Source of the DNA: Centroberyx gerrardi
Taxonomy: Eukaryota; Chordata; Actinopteri; Beryciformes; Berycidae
DNA: 64,000 nt
NCBI RefSeq assembly: GCF_048128805.1
Contig: NC_136016.1
Location: 5,972,501 to 6,036,500 of the forward strand
Reading direction: 5' to 3'
Part shown: one piece after another, positions 1 through 12,491 of the stretch
Numbering within the stretch: the first letter of the stretch is position 1
How the letters are laid out: every line of letters starts with the position of its first letter
The notes under the pieces: model-generated
What the model was told of the DNA's origin: nothing
The model's input: the letters and a program-made list of their open reading frames with translations, nothing else
The model's database searches: none
Program-made: the position numbers and the translations under genes

Positions 1-3000
1 TCCGTCTGAACAGGCAGTTCTCAGAGAACCTGACCCGCCCTGAATCCAGAGACACCGAAATACTCCGCAAAGAAGTGTCCGATAACGTGAGTGTGTCTGT
101 GATGGTGGTTGGGTGGGTGGGTGGAAGAGGGTGGTAGGTCGGTTTTTAATGCTCTGCTACTTCAAAACTGATGACAGTATCACTGAATATTGTGTTTGTG
201 TTCTTCTATCCAGCTAAATGAGGTGTACAAGCAGATTCCCGGGGCCCAGAAAGTTCAGAAGACCGCATTCAGGTGAGAAGTTACATGCGAGTTACATATG
301 TATGACCCTCTATAGACTTCTTCATGTGGATATGAGCACATATTTTGCACATCCTGCACAGATGCTGTAATTTCCATATATTGTAGTTCTTCATATTTAT
401 ATATTTATATAAACCCCATTTGCTCAATTGTTGTTTATATTCTATTTTTTGCTGTATCCTATTGGTATTTGCAGCTGCAACAGCCTAATTTGCCCACACG
501 CATAATTTAAGTTTCACCTTCTCTCATCTTATCTTATTGAAGTTATTGCAGAATTCTCATTCACTAATCAACACAAGAATAGGAATGAAATGTCCATTCT
601 TTCTCTCATCCAAAATCATGTTTTTGTTTTTGCAGAATGCAAAGAAATGCCGGCAAAAGGTAACATTCTGATTAATGCAACACTAAGACAGCAACGTTTA
701 TTGTCCTTCTCTGGTCCCCTAAAGTTACAGGTCTTCCTCTTATCTGCTCCCCAGGCAGGACCACACCATTGTGGACACCGTCCTGTCCGCTCCTCGCTCC
801 AGCTACCCTGATATTGTCAAGCTGACTGAGAAAAATGTCCAGTCCGGAAACTTCCAAGACCTCAAAGTGGTGCCGGGCTACTACACTGTGGCCACAGACA
901 GAGGTGTGTGTGTGTGTGTGTGTGTGTGGCTGTATGTTTGTGGGTGTATATTAGAGAGGTTCATTTTCTCATAGTCAACTATCCAGTTTAAATGACACCA
1001 GATGCTCTCTAGCGGCTGGTCTACAGCTCTCACTCAGCTGTTTGAGATCTACATAGTTCCACTCTTTCTTTCTTTTTGGACCCATCCCTAGTGTGTGTGT
1101 AGTCTGATATATGTCCGCTCCCTCTCTGCAGAGGCTGCGGGGGCGGTGGAGTTCCAGGAAGGCGTGGAGTCGGTGGACGTCCACGTGCCGCTCTTCGTCA
1201 AGGACGAAGACGACGACAAGAAGCAGCTGCAGGTGGAGGCCGTGGACGTGCCGCTGGGCATCGCTGAGATTGGAAAACGCTTTGTCAACATCACCATCAT
1301 CAAAGAGCATGGTGAGAAATCTCAGCTTTCATGTGGAGATGTGTGGTATGTGTGATATCTGCTATGGATGGCTCTCATGGATTCTCTCCTTCCTCCTCCC
1401 CAGCCACAAGCGTGTTCTCCTTCCTCCAGCCGGCCTACACCTACAGCAGGCAGGACGGGGTGGCCAACATCCCCATTGGCAGAGAGATCATAGAGGACGG
1501 ACGCACACAGGTCACCTACCGCACACGGGACCTCACGGCTAAGGACAAGAAGGTGAGCTACAATCCACATGTACAAACACAGCACTTTAACTCCCTCACA
1601 CATGTGTACTTAGAGTGCGACCACACCTACGGTTTGTTTTCTTTGGTCCAAACCATAATGGAAAAGTTTACTTTGTTGCAATTTTGGTTTGTTTCGGTTT
1701 ACAATGCCCAATTAGAAGCGAACCAGGTCTTGTAAACAAAAGCCACATGGACTCCCTGTAACTTTAACTAAACATGATGGGCTCGTCTGTGGTCTTTGCC
1801 GTAATTTCCCTTCTCTGGTGTTCATACCAGTTAAGAACACATGAAGAAATAGCTGAATATGAGCATCAGTCCAGACTGTGGTTTGCCCTCGGTTCATTTT
1901 GTTAGGCGAGGCTGCCCAAGCATCTGTCTCCTTATACCCATAAAACCTTGCGTTTTAGGGTCGTTTTCTGTAGTTCTCACTCCTAATGAACTGCACCACA
2001 GTTCTCTTGGAGCAGGACTGAGACCTGCATTTTGGTTATTTGGTGGAGTTCAAATGGCTTTGTTCTAACATACTCAAATGAAGCAAACTAAAGGAGTAAA
2101 TGCTCCAGAGTTTGAATAAACCGCTCCAAATATGCCTGGTGTGAACAATCCTTTAGAGGCTAGTTTGCCTTGTTTTTACCTAGTTGGTAAAATACAGGTC
2201 AGCAGCAATCCAAGGCGCTGATCCAACCCTAATCTGGCTCGTTGTGTTATAGGACTACGTGACTGTGGAAGGAGACCTGACTTACGGTCCCGGTGAGACC
2301 CAGAAGACAGTGCCTGTTCGTCTGCTGGAGCTGGGGGAGAAAGATGGCCTCCTGGAGGACAAGCAGGTCAAGCAGTTCGTCATGGACCTCAGTAACCCAC
2401 GGCAGGGTGCCACACTGGGACGCTACCCCAGAACTACTGTCACCATCACAGACCAGCCAGGTGAAAGGATGCAAGAGGGCTTACACCGATGTGTTTTAGA
2501 TCCATGCGTCCAGCCAGAGCAATGATCGCTAAGGTTCCCTCTCTTTCTCTGGATCATCTTTCTTTCTCCAGAGCCCAGTGTGATGATGTTCAAGAAGGCC
2601 ACGCAGAACTTCACCACGTCCGACCCGACCTACACCATCCCCGTGGTCCGCACTCGCAACAAGGACGTCCCGGCCACGGTGAAGTGGCGCACCAAGAAGG
2701 CCCAGCGCTTCGAGCTCTCCGGTCCTCTGAAGTTCGCTCCCGGAGAGTCGGAGAAGAACATCGTGATCGACCCGCGGACCCACCCCGGACCCGTCCAGCC
2801 GGAGACCTTCCAGCTGGAGCTGTTTGACCCAAGTAGCAACGCTGCGGTCGGGGAGAGGAAGACCACCCTGGTCAATGTCACCGATGGAGGTAAGAGAGGA
2901 TGGAGAGACTATGGTGTGTCATAAAAGCAGAAACATAGATTTAAAGACAACGTCAAATGCCGTTTCTAGAATGTCTAGAGTTGTGAAGTTAGACAATTTG

Positions 3001-6000
3001 ATATGATGGGAGAGAGGGTGATGATAATATTATTGGTTGGAATTTTTATGTATGCCCACTGGCAATGTGATGCAGCAGCCACTGAAGATATGTCGAAAAT
3101 GAATGGGGTTTTGATGTAAAAATGTGAAAAAATGAACTTTTTGTGTAAATATTGCTGTACAACTATATTTCTAAATGTCATACACCCAGTTTTCTCACAA
3201 TTTTATTTTCTAATGATGTATCTGGCAAACGTTTTTTCTCAATCATTATTACCACCCCCGCCACCACCACCACCTCCACCACCTCCTGCAGGTCCCAAGT
3301 CTCCAGAGACGGCCCAGATGCAGCAGATGGGTATGGGCTTCATCAACCAGAAAGCCACCTCCCCCGGGGGTCATCTCTTCTCCCCAGCTAACCCTAAGGC
3401 CACCGCCACCGGCCCCAGAAACATCCGCCTCAACTGGGACCCACCCTCTGGGAACCCCATGGGGTACAAGGTGTGTTCATGTAAATTCAAGACAGGGTTT
3501 GTTCAACATCAGTTCGAGCGATTCAACGTGTTATTTGAAATAGGCCTTGTCTTTGCTCACATATCTTCTGTCTGCTTGTGCCTCCTAGGTGAAGTACTGG
3601 ATCTATGGTGACCCAGAGAAAGATGCCCAGGTCGTAGATGTGAAGACCCCTCAGGCTGAACTGACCAACCTGTACCCCTATTGTGATTATGAGATGCGCG
3701 TCTGTGCCTACAACGCTGTGGGAGATGGCTATGACTCCGACATCATCCCCTGTCAGACTCTGGAAGATGGTAATTATTGTGGATTCAGTTCACTTAGATG
3801 TCTGCGGGTCACACAAGGCAGTCCAAGTCAGAAGTGTATGCACTTAATGATCCCATAGAGAAAACAGGTTTGACTTAACCCCGTCTTCTGTCCTCCTCCA
3901 GTGCCCGGGGAGCCTGGTCGCCTGGCCTTCAACGTCATCAGCCCAACCGTCACTCAGATCAGCTGGGCGGAGCCTGCGGAGACCAATGGCAGCATCACAG
4001 CCTACGAGGTCATCTACACACCCATCGATGATGACATGAGTAAGTGACTGAGTTATATATGAATGAATGTTACGCAGCTGTGTACTGAAATAATTTTCTT
4101 TCACATCATCTCATTCCTCTTAATCATCACTCTGTAGGCATCATCAATTTCAGAAGCCGTGTCGAGTTTCAAGTTATTATGGTCTTCTGTTGCATCATGT
4201 AATCTGCATTACATCCTAACTCGGCCCCTTGGTGTCTCTCCTCCCTGCACAGAACCCGTGGGAGCAGCTAAGAAAGTGAAGATCGACAACCCCAAGAAGC
4301 GAATGCTGCTGATCGAGAACCTGCAGAGCGCCCAGACCTACCAGTACAAGGTCCGGGCCAAGAACAGCGTGGGCTGGGGCCCCTTCAGAGATGCCACCAT
4401 CAACCTGGCCTCACAGCCTGCCAGGCCTCTGTCTAGTAAGTGTGGGGGCAAACATCCAGTGGATTTGTTGAGTACCCAGCAAACATTTACATTTGAATAG
4501 ATGTTGATGCGCCAGCCTGCACCAACATTGAAAACCTGTGTAAATATAAATGAAAGTTGAGACAACATCCATAGTCGGAGCAGAGCTGCTACCTGCATCT
4601 GAAATCGGGACCTAAATATCTTTCTGATATCAGTTCAAAACAGTTTGCAAAGCTGTTTTAATGTAATTTTTTACTGTGCCATAATATCATATTGTAAGCT
4701 TGTTTTTACAATATGAATTGCTTGTTTGGGCTTCCATTAAATGCTTGCTGGGTAAGGATTTGAATTGTGTTCCACACTCAATCACCCATAGCTCTTAGTT
4801 TCATTATCTTATTCTCACCACACATTCTTTCTGTATTTAACTTAATCTATGCTGATTTATTTCTCCTATTTCTGTCCCTAGTCCCCATCATCCCAGACAT
4901 CCCTATTGTGGATGCGGAGGCAGGAGACGAGTATGACAGCTATCTGATGTACAGCAGCGAGGTGCTGAAATCTCCCGCAGGCTCCAAGACGCCCAGCGTC
5001 TCTGGGGATGGTGGGTACCCAGCCAAAACCACAAGCTGATAGTGTAAACTCATTATGCTTAGTGCAACATTCTGACCCTTCTTTTGGCTCTGTATATATT
5101 GTATACATGTGACTGCCAGGCCTCTGTCTGTCTGATGGATTCAGCTGGAGTGTGAGCCATCACTGTCAATGTGGATCTAATTATTCCAGTTCATATCTAC
5201 AGTGCTCCGAGGGATTTTGCTTTGCTCTCGTGGGAAAAAGTGTTTTGTACAGTATGTGCTGCGGGTCGTCCTGTCAAAAAGAGAGCGGAAAAGACTGTTC
5301 AATGTCGGTCAGTTCTGTGCTGTGAAGGCACAGAGGCTGTAACCATCCAACAGGTCACAGTGAAAACGTGGGGGATGAGAAAGCCTCCTCTCCTCTCCTC
5401 TGTTTCTTTTTCATATTTCTGTTTTTCTCTCTGAAATGCCTGAAGAGGCTGAGATTAATTTTCTTTTCACAAGAGTGACAGTAAGGAAGAGTTGCATAAG
5501 CTCAGGAATTCTCTATCTTTGTCCCTTGTCTTTATCACGGCTCTGTGTTCTTCATCACTACCATCTGTCGGGCCTTTTTCCTGCAGGACAGACTGCAGCA
5601 AAATCTGCTTCCAACGCATCTCCAGATATCTGCAGTAGTTGTGGTTTACAATCACAAACCGCACAGCCCGTCCTCATTAAATCTGCCTTCACTCTCCTGC
5701 TTTCTGCACCCATTATTATGCTCTCAGTCAGTTACACTGTTCTCAGGATGACACTGCTGACTTTGTGCCTTGCTCACAAGAGGATTTTGGCTTGATATCC
5801 CTTTCTAATCCCTGTTAGAACTGAAAAATCGCCACCTCCACTAGTTCGGCATCTGACATCTAGTGTATCATAGCTTCCTTCTCAAGTCATTTCTTATCAA
5901 AGAACCTTGCACCGCGCCATTGATCCATCTTGCCTACCAACCTGTCCTCCGCCTGCTTGCTTCTCCCCCCCTTCCTACCCCGATAACAAGGCTGGAAACA

Positions 6001-9000
6001 TGTTAAGTTGGTGGGGTCCAACCTGGATCTCCGCACGGTGTCCTGGAGAAAGGCCGTGGACGTCATCTCCCACCGCCGGCTCAGCACAGACACAGAGGCG
6101 AGCTTGGACGAGGCCCCGCACCCCGGCCGCGCCCAAACACCCCAGCCAGGTGAAGACCTACCCTCCTGTTCCGACCAGCAGATAGACAGGCATGCCAGCT
6201 GCTGTGCACGGCCGGCGAGGCGGCCGCCGTTTCTCTCTGCCTCCGCGATTTGATCCTGTGGGGAAGTATCATCAGCTGGCTAATGCAATGTCGGGCTTCG
6301 GTCCCTGTCCCCTTGCCCCTATCCCGTCTATCCCTGAGCCTTTGCCCTCCTCCCACCAACCCACCCAGAGAGGGGGCACACTGGCATCAACTGCCCCGCT
6401 TCCAGTTGATGATCATGGGCAGGCTTTCCCAGGTGCCTGTCTCTGTCTGTCCTCTCTCCGTCCCACTCGGGAGGTAGCGATCTGGAGGCTTGTCGGGTGT
6501 GTGTAAAGGCTTATATACTATGCGGCTGTTGAAATAGTGGGTATATCTACTTTATATATACATACATCCCCGTCTCTGCAGGGCAGGTTGAGTGATGACA
6601 CCTTTTCTTGCAGCTGTGAATTGGTTGTTTTTTTTCTTGCGGCTGCATTTGGTTTTAGCCTCTGAATCATTTCAGAATGCTTGATTTAGGCCTAACTGCC
6701 CGATTCTCTGATTTTCTCTGCTGACAATTCCGGCTCCCGCTGTGGTGTTTTGCAGATCACATCATGAACGGGAAGTGGGACCAGAATTTCCTTTTCCCAG
6801 GGGGTTCAGTGTCGCGCAACTTGTCCACGTCGTCCTCTCCCATGTCCACCCTGAGCTCAAACTACAGAGGGGCGGGAGGCTCCATGAACACCATGGAGAC
6901 AACCACCACCTACATGTCTGGACAAGGTAAGATGGTTGCTGGGAATTGGCCTGGGGAAATCATGAATCATGAAGTCGTATCGTGAGAGAAGCATATCGTC
7001 CCATCCCTAATCTTCATCCTTTGTCCTTCTCTTCCTCCCCCCTTGTAGGGAACTCACTCTCTCGCAGACAGGACATGATGATCGGAGGCGGCGGTATGAT
7101 GGAGGGCAGCATGATTGGCGGCGGAGTGCACACGAAGGAAGTTGTGATGAGGAAGCGCTCGGAGAACAGGGGTTACACAGACGAGAACATCCGGGACTCA
7201 ATCGTCATGGGTGACGTGTCCAGCAAGTTCCCGGATCTCGGTAAGGCTTAGACCGTTTTCATTCGTTCCGAAAGTAAATGTAAAAAGGAATCGGCCGTAT
7301 CTTTTCTGGCCAAAGAGAGATTTCGCTTTGGGGAGAGCTATTTGAGAGGCCGATGGCTTGGACATCTGTTAGCGGGGATGGGGCTGTTGGCTGCACAGCA
7401 GGCTTATCCACACAGACTTTGCGGACGCTATGCTGACTGTCGCTCTTTTCTCCTCCTCTCCCCTCCTCTCAAACTTCCTCCACTCTTCATTTTCCCTCCT
7501 CCTCCATCTTTGGACCCCCTCCCCTACCTGCCCTACCTCTCCTTTTCTCTGCACTACTTCTATCCATCTTTTCCTCCTCCTCCTCCTCCTCCTTCGCCCC
7601 CTCTGCTCAATGCGCCCTCAGGTGGGTTTGGCTACAGCGGGACTGAGAGCAGCTCTCAGAGCCAGTTCAGCTACAGCCTGTCTCAGGGTCCGAGGGCCAG
7701 GACCCAGTCGTCGGACGTCAACGATGCCCTGCTCAACCTGGACAGGGTGCTGCAGGGTGAGTTGGCAGTACACAGGCATACACACAGCCAGGCACGGAGG
7801 CACTGGAGGGGCTTGCCGGCGTGGTGCGATAATGCTAAGCCCTTCAGTCCTCTACCTCTCTGCCTCTCCATCCATCTGTCTGTCTTGTCCTTGCTCTCGA
7901 CAGAAGGAGACTGAATCTGTATTTCTCTGTCCCTCTTCTGAGTCTAGCCAGAGATCCACCACATCTTTATACTGACCATATCCCTCAGCCTCTTCACCTC
8001 TACCCTCTCTATGCCCCCCCACCCCAGATACAAGGCTCTCCCCAGGCATCCCAGACACCCCCACCAGGCTGGTGTTTTCCGCCCTGGGCCCCACTGCCCT
8101 CAAGGTGAGCTGGCAGGAGCCCCACTGTGAGAGGGATATCCTGGGCTACAGCGTCCTCTACCAGCTGCTCAACGGAGGTAAATGAATCTGAATTCTACCG
8201 CGTCTTTAGATTTGATTCCATCTAATCCGTAAAGTGCCTTGGGAACTCCTCCTTTCTGTGTGTTTGTTTGATGTGGAACGTCCCGTGTCCTCTCCTCCAG
8301 GCGACGTGAAGCGCATCAACGTGGGCAACCCGGCAGAGAACTCGGTGATCGTCCAGGACCTGCTGCCCAACCACTCCTACCTGTTCAAGGTGAAGGCCCA
8401 GAGCCAGGAGGGCTGGGGCCCGGAGAGGGAGGGAGTCATCACCATCGAGTCCGCCGTCGACCCCAAGAGTCCCCTCAGCCCCATGCCAGGTACTCAGGCT
8501 GATTGTCTGCACCCTTTCACACCTTTTTTGTTCTTTTAGTATAGACACAATATGTGGTTCTGTAGATTGGATTAGATTAAACTTTAATGATCCCTGTAGG
8601 GAAATGGTGTCGATGCAGCAGCAGATAAAGCAAAGATAAATATAAATAAATAGGGTGCAAATAGGAATTTATCAAGTTGGGTATACTGAATATAATGCAA
8701 CCGACAATTTCAACACTAAAACATAGTAAGAAAAATATATGAATGAAGAACTCTGAAATATATATGTATTTTACAGCATATGTGTGGGGTATGCAAAATG
8801 ACATCAGTGGAATATACAGTCAAAGAAAGTATGAAAAAATATGTGCGATATGAAAATATCTGAAAAATATGAAGATGTATGCAGTAAAAATATATATAAA
8901 TGAGAATGTAGATATGTAGATATATGCAATTTATAACAAATGGGAACATACAGTTTATCACTTTGGATAAAAGCAGCCACCAAATAGCATCGGCCAGTTC

Positions 9001-10137
9001 ACCATATTCTTTTTTGATATCTACATACAATGACCCTACTTCCTTTCCATCTCTCCCATCCCACCCCTGTATTCTCCCTACTTTCCCTCTTTTCTTCTTT
9101 CACACAGGCTCTCCGTTCACTCTGAGCACCCCCAGCGCTCCGGGCCCGCTGGTCTTCACCGCCCTGAGCCCCGACGCCCTGCAGCTCAGCTGGGAGAAAC
9201 CCCGCAAACCCAACGGAGACATCCTGGGCTACGTGGTCACCTGCGAACAGCTGCATGGTGGAGGTGAGACATTGACATATTTCAACAGACATTTTGCTGT
9301 TTGGGCAAAAGTCTACAGTTCTACATATTGACTTAATTACGCAACGTTAAAAAAAAAAACACTTTAAAACAGCCATCCAAAATAAACAAACATATTTAGC
9401 CTATGCATTTTCTGTCCCATGAGCCTTTCGGTTGTTAAAATGCATTTTTCTTCCCTGTTCCCTCCAGGAGACGTGCGCTCCTTCCAGGTGAACGGCGACA
9501 GCGCTGAGACCAGCCTGACGGTCCCCAACCTGACTGAGAACGTGCCCTACAAGTTCAAAGTTCAGGCCAGAACCACGCAGGGCTTCGGTCCGGAGAGGGA
9601 GGGCATCATCACCATCGAGTCTCAGGACGGAAGTAAGATGAATTCCACCAAGGAAACACACTTAGCATCATCTCATATCCAGAACCTCTTATAATCAAGT
9701 ACACAGCAATATGCTAAAATCTCGTTTTCCTTTCTCCTTCTCCCATTAGGTGCTTTGTCTCAGTACAGCAACCAATCAATGACGAGGAGAGATGTTTTCC
9801 ACATGCCGACAGAGGTCAGCACGCGAACCAATGTCTCCCACACCATGTTCGACGACCCCTACTTCTCAGGTATTTCACATAATCTACATTACATAAACTT
9901 GTATTTGCCAAGTTTTATTGAATCCCAGATGCTTCGACTCTTCACCTACACACACCTAGACAAAGTCACGCACTAAAACCTCTCTCTCCCCCTGGGACAG
10001 ACGGGATGATGATGACCACGCAGCACACGGAGACCAGCGGCATGGTGACGCGCCAGGTCACCAAGGAGGTGGTGCAGAGGAGCGTCGTGGGAGGAACCAC
10101 CGTCACCAAGAAGATGGAGCGGTTTTACGAATCCTAA
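1..10137 (+). CDS. itgb4: Integrin beta-4, C-terminal part (5' end outside window)
   Basis: Encodes the cytoplasmic tail of the hemidesmosome integrin beta4 subunit, which pairs with alpha6 and binds plectin and BP180/BP230. The window opens inside an exon, reading from base 3. Coding exons: 1-86, 214-272, 636-659, 755-903, 1132-1311, 1404-1552, 2253-2460, 2572-2889, 3292-3470, 3589-3769, 3902-4039, 4253-4435, 4882-5010, 5991-6149 (cassette), 6756-6926, 7049-7240, 7622-7756, 8028-8177, 8301-8489, 9108-9263, 9468-9632, 9750-9869, 10001-10137. They sum to 1184 codons plus TAA. Domains in order: Calx-beta (exons 1404-2460), a second Calx-beta-like domain (2572-2889), FnIII-1 and -2 (3292-4435), connecting segment with SSP/TTT stretches (4882-7756), FnIII-3 (8028-8489), FnIII-4 (9108-9632) and a short tail. 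Diagnostic matches to human ITGB4 as recalled include [37 protein letters not shown] and [13 protein letters not shown]. The extracellular and transmembrane parts lie upstream of the window. Confidence 0.97.
904..928 (+). repeat. GT microsatellite starting at a splice donor
   Basis: The GT of the itgb4 donor at 904-905 is the first unit of a (GT)n run, so the normal purine-rich donor positions (+3 to +6) are GTGT rather than AAGT. Confidence 0.85.
1612..2152. mobile_element. Decayed non-autonomous DNA transposon (candidate)
   Basis: Fills most of itgb4 intron 6. The left end (gaccacacctacggtttg...ttggtccaaacc) resembles the inverted right end (ggattgttcacaccaggcat...), both in the style of teleost elements with TTCACACCTG/TTTGGTCC ends. 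The arms are diverged, no coding part is visible, and the edges are approximate. Confidence 0.35.
2572..2889 (+). other. itgb4: itgb4 exon encoding a second Calx-beta-like domain
   Basis: This 318-nt exon is phase 1 at both ends, so it adds 106 residues without changing frame. It follows the canonical Calx-beta domain (which ends TVTITDQP) and has the same pattern: an SVMMFKKA start, a YTIPVVRT strand, a VKWRTK strand, the [14 protein letters not shown] 'FxPGE' strand and [16 protein letters not shown] near the end. The acidic calcium-binding residues of classical Calx-beta domains are largely absent. In the human protein as I recall it, the text runs directly from the first Calx-beta domain to a short linker and FnIII-1, so this exon appears to be absent there. 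Confidence 0.8.
4475..4752. mobile_element. Short inverted-repeat element (MITE) with TA duplication
   Basis: In itgb4 intron 12. The left end cccagcaaacattta matches the inverted right end (taaatgcttgctggg) at 14 of 15 positions. TA dinucleotides flank both sides (4473-4474 and 4753-4754). At 278 bp without a coding frame it fits a Tc1/mariner-type non-autonomous element. Confidence 0.7.
5991..6149 (+). other. itgb4: itgb4 connecting-segment cassette exon (beta4C-like)
   Basis: A 159-nt, phase 1-1 exon flanked by AG at 5989-5990 and GTGAAG at 6150. It encodes 53 residues beginning [19 protein letters not shown]. Human ITGB4 isoform C carries an alternatively spliced insert at the same place that begins GCGWKF and contains LDLRRVTW. 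Skipping joins 5010 to 6756 in frame. The acceptor has a pyrimidine-rich run (ttctcccccccttcctacccc) weakened by about nine bases before the AG, as expected of a regulated exon. The match to the human insert is the main evidence. Confidence 0.75.
8563..8985 (+). repeat. Interspersed repeat, family A copy 1
   Basis: Lies in the itgb4 intron between exons 8301-8489 and 9108-9263. The head (aactttaatgatccctgtag, ggaaatgg) recurs at 27.85, 34.35 and 61.68 kb. The middle is A/T-rich with ATA-type runs. The end (actttggataaaagcagcc) resembles the SINE tails at 30.3, 38.5 and 61.4 kb. Confidence 0.65.
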
Positions 10138-10523
10138 GATCTAACTCTATCCAATGAAACATCCGAGGGTCCGACGCGGCGAGGGACCGTATTCCCGGAG
10201 TCTCTGCTAAAACTGTGGGTGTCTGCGGGTGGGAGCTTCCGCGACAAAAGAGTGGAGAGAAGGCTGTTAAGTCAAGTCTGTTACAAACGGTTGGCCCCTG
10301 TCCTGCCTCCTTACATGAGGCTCATTTCAAACATGCATTGTTTTTCTCTGTTATTGGTATTTGTTGCTTCTGTTTTACTGCATTCAACAGTCCCCCCCCC
10401 ACTACCCAAATCATTCAGCGTTACACTCCACTGCCTCTGCTGGCTAATATCTGCTCACACACACTGAGGCTTTAAATCAGGCCAGTGCCGTAATCTGACT
10501 GGTTCAGTAATCCAAAGTGACCT

Positions 10524-10545
10524 CCCCCCCCCCCCCCCCCCCCCC
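10524..10545 (+). repeat. Poly(C) run, 22 bases
   Basis: An uninterrupted run of cytosines within the itgb4 3'UTR. Length is likely variable and prone to sequencing error. Confidence 0.9.
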
Positions 10546-11582
10546 TTCTCCTTTCCTCCTGTATATATGAGGGAGAGATGTAATGTGTGTTTGAGTGTGT
10601 GTGTGTGGATGAAGAAGAGGAGATGAGGAAGGGGAGTCAGATGTCTTAGATTTTGGAAGAGAGCTGGACCAATCAGATCTCCCTTCATAGATCAGCTGTG
10701 TGCAGAGACTGGCTAAGAGATTGTTTGGGACCCACAGAGGGCAGAATCACATTGTAACATTCCAATACCAATGCTATGACTCACTCACTTAAAGATGATG
10801 GTTTGATTATCATGTTCAGCATTGATTTTATTCCTAAGCGACAAGTGATATATTTTATTTGGGGATTTTTGTTCATAGATTTGTATTATAAAGTGTGATA
10901 AAGTCTTTCCAAACATCGACTGGTGTATTTAATACTTAAGATTTTGCTGCTTTTTTACCTAAGCAGACTGACATTGAATTTGATGCCAAATATATTTGCA
11001 CACAAGTTTGTGCTTGTGTAACTCATTTATATTATATGCGCATTTCCTACTGACAAACACGGGGCATGATTTTAGAATACACAAATTATTATTAGATGTA
11101 AAATATAATGTTTTTACATTTCATATCGCCATATTTTATACTCAAAATGTGGTATACTGCTTCAACAATCTCACGTTGTGATACTTGTCAGATGTATTTC
11201 TTCAGTCTGTAAGGCCGGAGTATTGTGCTCTGTGTAGATTATCTTTTGAACAATAAGGTCCTGAGAAATGGTATGTTGAGACAGAAAGATTGTATTCTGT
11301 TCTATTCATGTATATGGTCAACTCCTACTGTATTTTGACTCAAAATGCTGTCCTTTGTAAAAATGCTTAACATTTCGTCAAACATGGTGAGAGGACGTAT
11401 TTTTTGTGGGAAAAACCGGTAGTGGATAACTGGATGAACTTTTCGCAAAAACACCAAAAACAGACGCAGCAAAGTATTTCTGTACTTTGGATCAACATGT
11501 ATCAGTTACTCTTTTTAACAGTTGCGCAATACCTTTTTGCATTGTCTTATTTTGTATCTGGTATGTCAATTTTATTGCACTT

Positions 11583-11601
11583 AATAAAGATTTGAAATAA
11601 A
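11583..11601 (+). terminator. Poly(A) signals of itgb4
   Basis: AATAAA hexamers at 11583-11588 and 11596-11601, about 1.45 kb after the stop codon, are followed by a GT-rich stretch (tttgtgttgcgtgtgtg). This is the usual layout of a cleavage site. Confidence 0.7.
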
Positions 11602-12029
11602 TCGATTTGTGTTGCGTGTGTGAATTTGTCTCTAAATCTGGATGTGTGGCCACTGAAGACAAGACTGACCATTTACCGTTCATTTATTGATGTTTGGGAA
11701 AAAAAAAGCATTGCCATCCCAATATTGCGCACATATCAATAGGAACATAAACACAACTGCAAAAATCAAGCTAGTACATGACAGAACTGTTTGCAGCAAG
11801 CTTGAGACAAAGAGAACAGATGGAGAATTAACTGCTCACATGCTGTCAGCCCAGTCTGTGATCTTCTGCCTGTGTTAGCAAGCCCTCATCCTCTACACTG
11901 TTTAACTGTACACAGGCTTGAGTAGCCGGTCGACCTTCTTTCACAGTGCCTTCACACTTTTATCACAATTGAGACATTTACATTTGCAAGTGATCTGAAA
12001 AGTAACAAACAAAATACAATCAAAAAACA

Positions 12030-12220
12030 GATTCCCATGTCGCGTGAAAACCTCGTAACTCCTATCACGTCAACTGAAGGATTACACGCTCCTCTATGGG
12101 TTGAGAAAACTCTACAACTCTTTGGGCTTATGAAACCCTTTAAAACCCATTAGATAATATCAAAAATGCATTGTCATCCCGCTAAAAACAAGGCTGTTTC
12201 TCTTAGTTCCTACTTGACAG
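12030..12220 (+). repeat. Interspersed repeat, family B copy 1
   Basis: Shares long stretches with 34.57-34.72 kb and 61.99-62.17 kb, for example ctcctctatgggttgaga, tatgaaaccctttaaaacc and acaaggctgtttctctta. It lies in the presumed 3'UTR of the convergent SPRY gene. Unlike the other two copies it is not directly preceded by a clear family A head. Confidence 0.7.
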
Positions 12221-12491
12221 CGACGATATTCATCTTTACACCCAATACAAATAGTCACACACATCCCCATGAAGGCAGAGTAACAGAAAGTGTAATGCAG
12301 AACGATGGCTGTTCTTATTCCTAGTCTCACAAGGCAACCCACCAGGAGAGTTAGACTTCTAAGCCCAGAACTAACACACAAAATTCAAACTAGTCATTGT
12401 GCCAGCAATGGACCAGAGTCAGAGCAGGGCCTCGCTGGGTTGCTGGGGATTCAGGGTTGAAGAGCTATATACACGGAGCGGGGAGGCCGGT

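Larger units (their letters stand above)
10138..11603 (+). other. itgb4: itgb4 3' untranslated region
   Basis: No coding exon follows the TAA at 10135-10137. The stretch is AT-rich in its distal half and carries two close poly(A) signals, AATAAA at 11583 and 11596. A run of 22 cytosines lies at 10524-10545. The convergent neighbour's 3' end begins just after, so the two transcripts are tail to tail. Confidence 0.75.

Noticed and set aside
6192-6506. Open frame just after the itgb4 cassette exon
   Set aside because: No similarity to integrin beta-4, and no suitable acceptor and donor keep frame; treated as intron.
7342-7621. Proline-rich frame before itgb4 exon 7622
   Set aside because: It is the long pyrimidine-rich tract (ctcctcctcc) preceding the acceptor, not coding.
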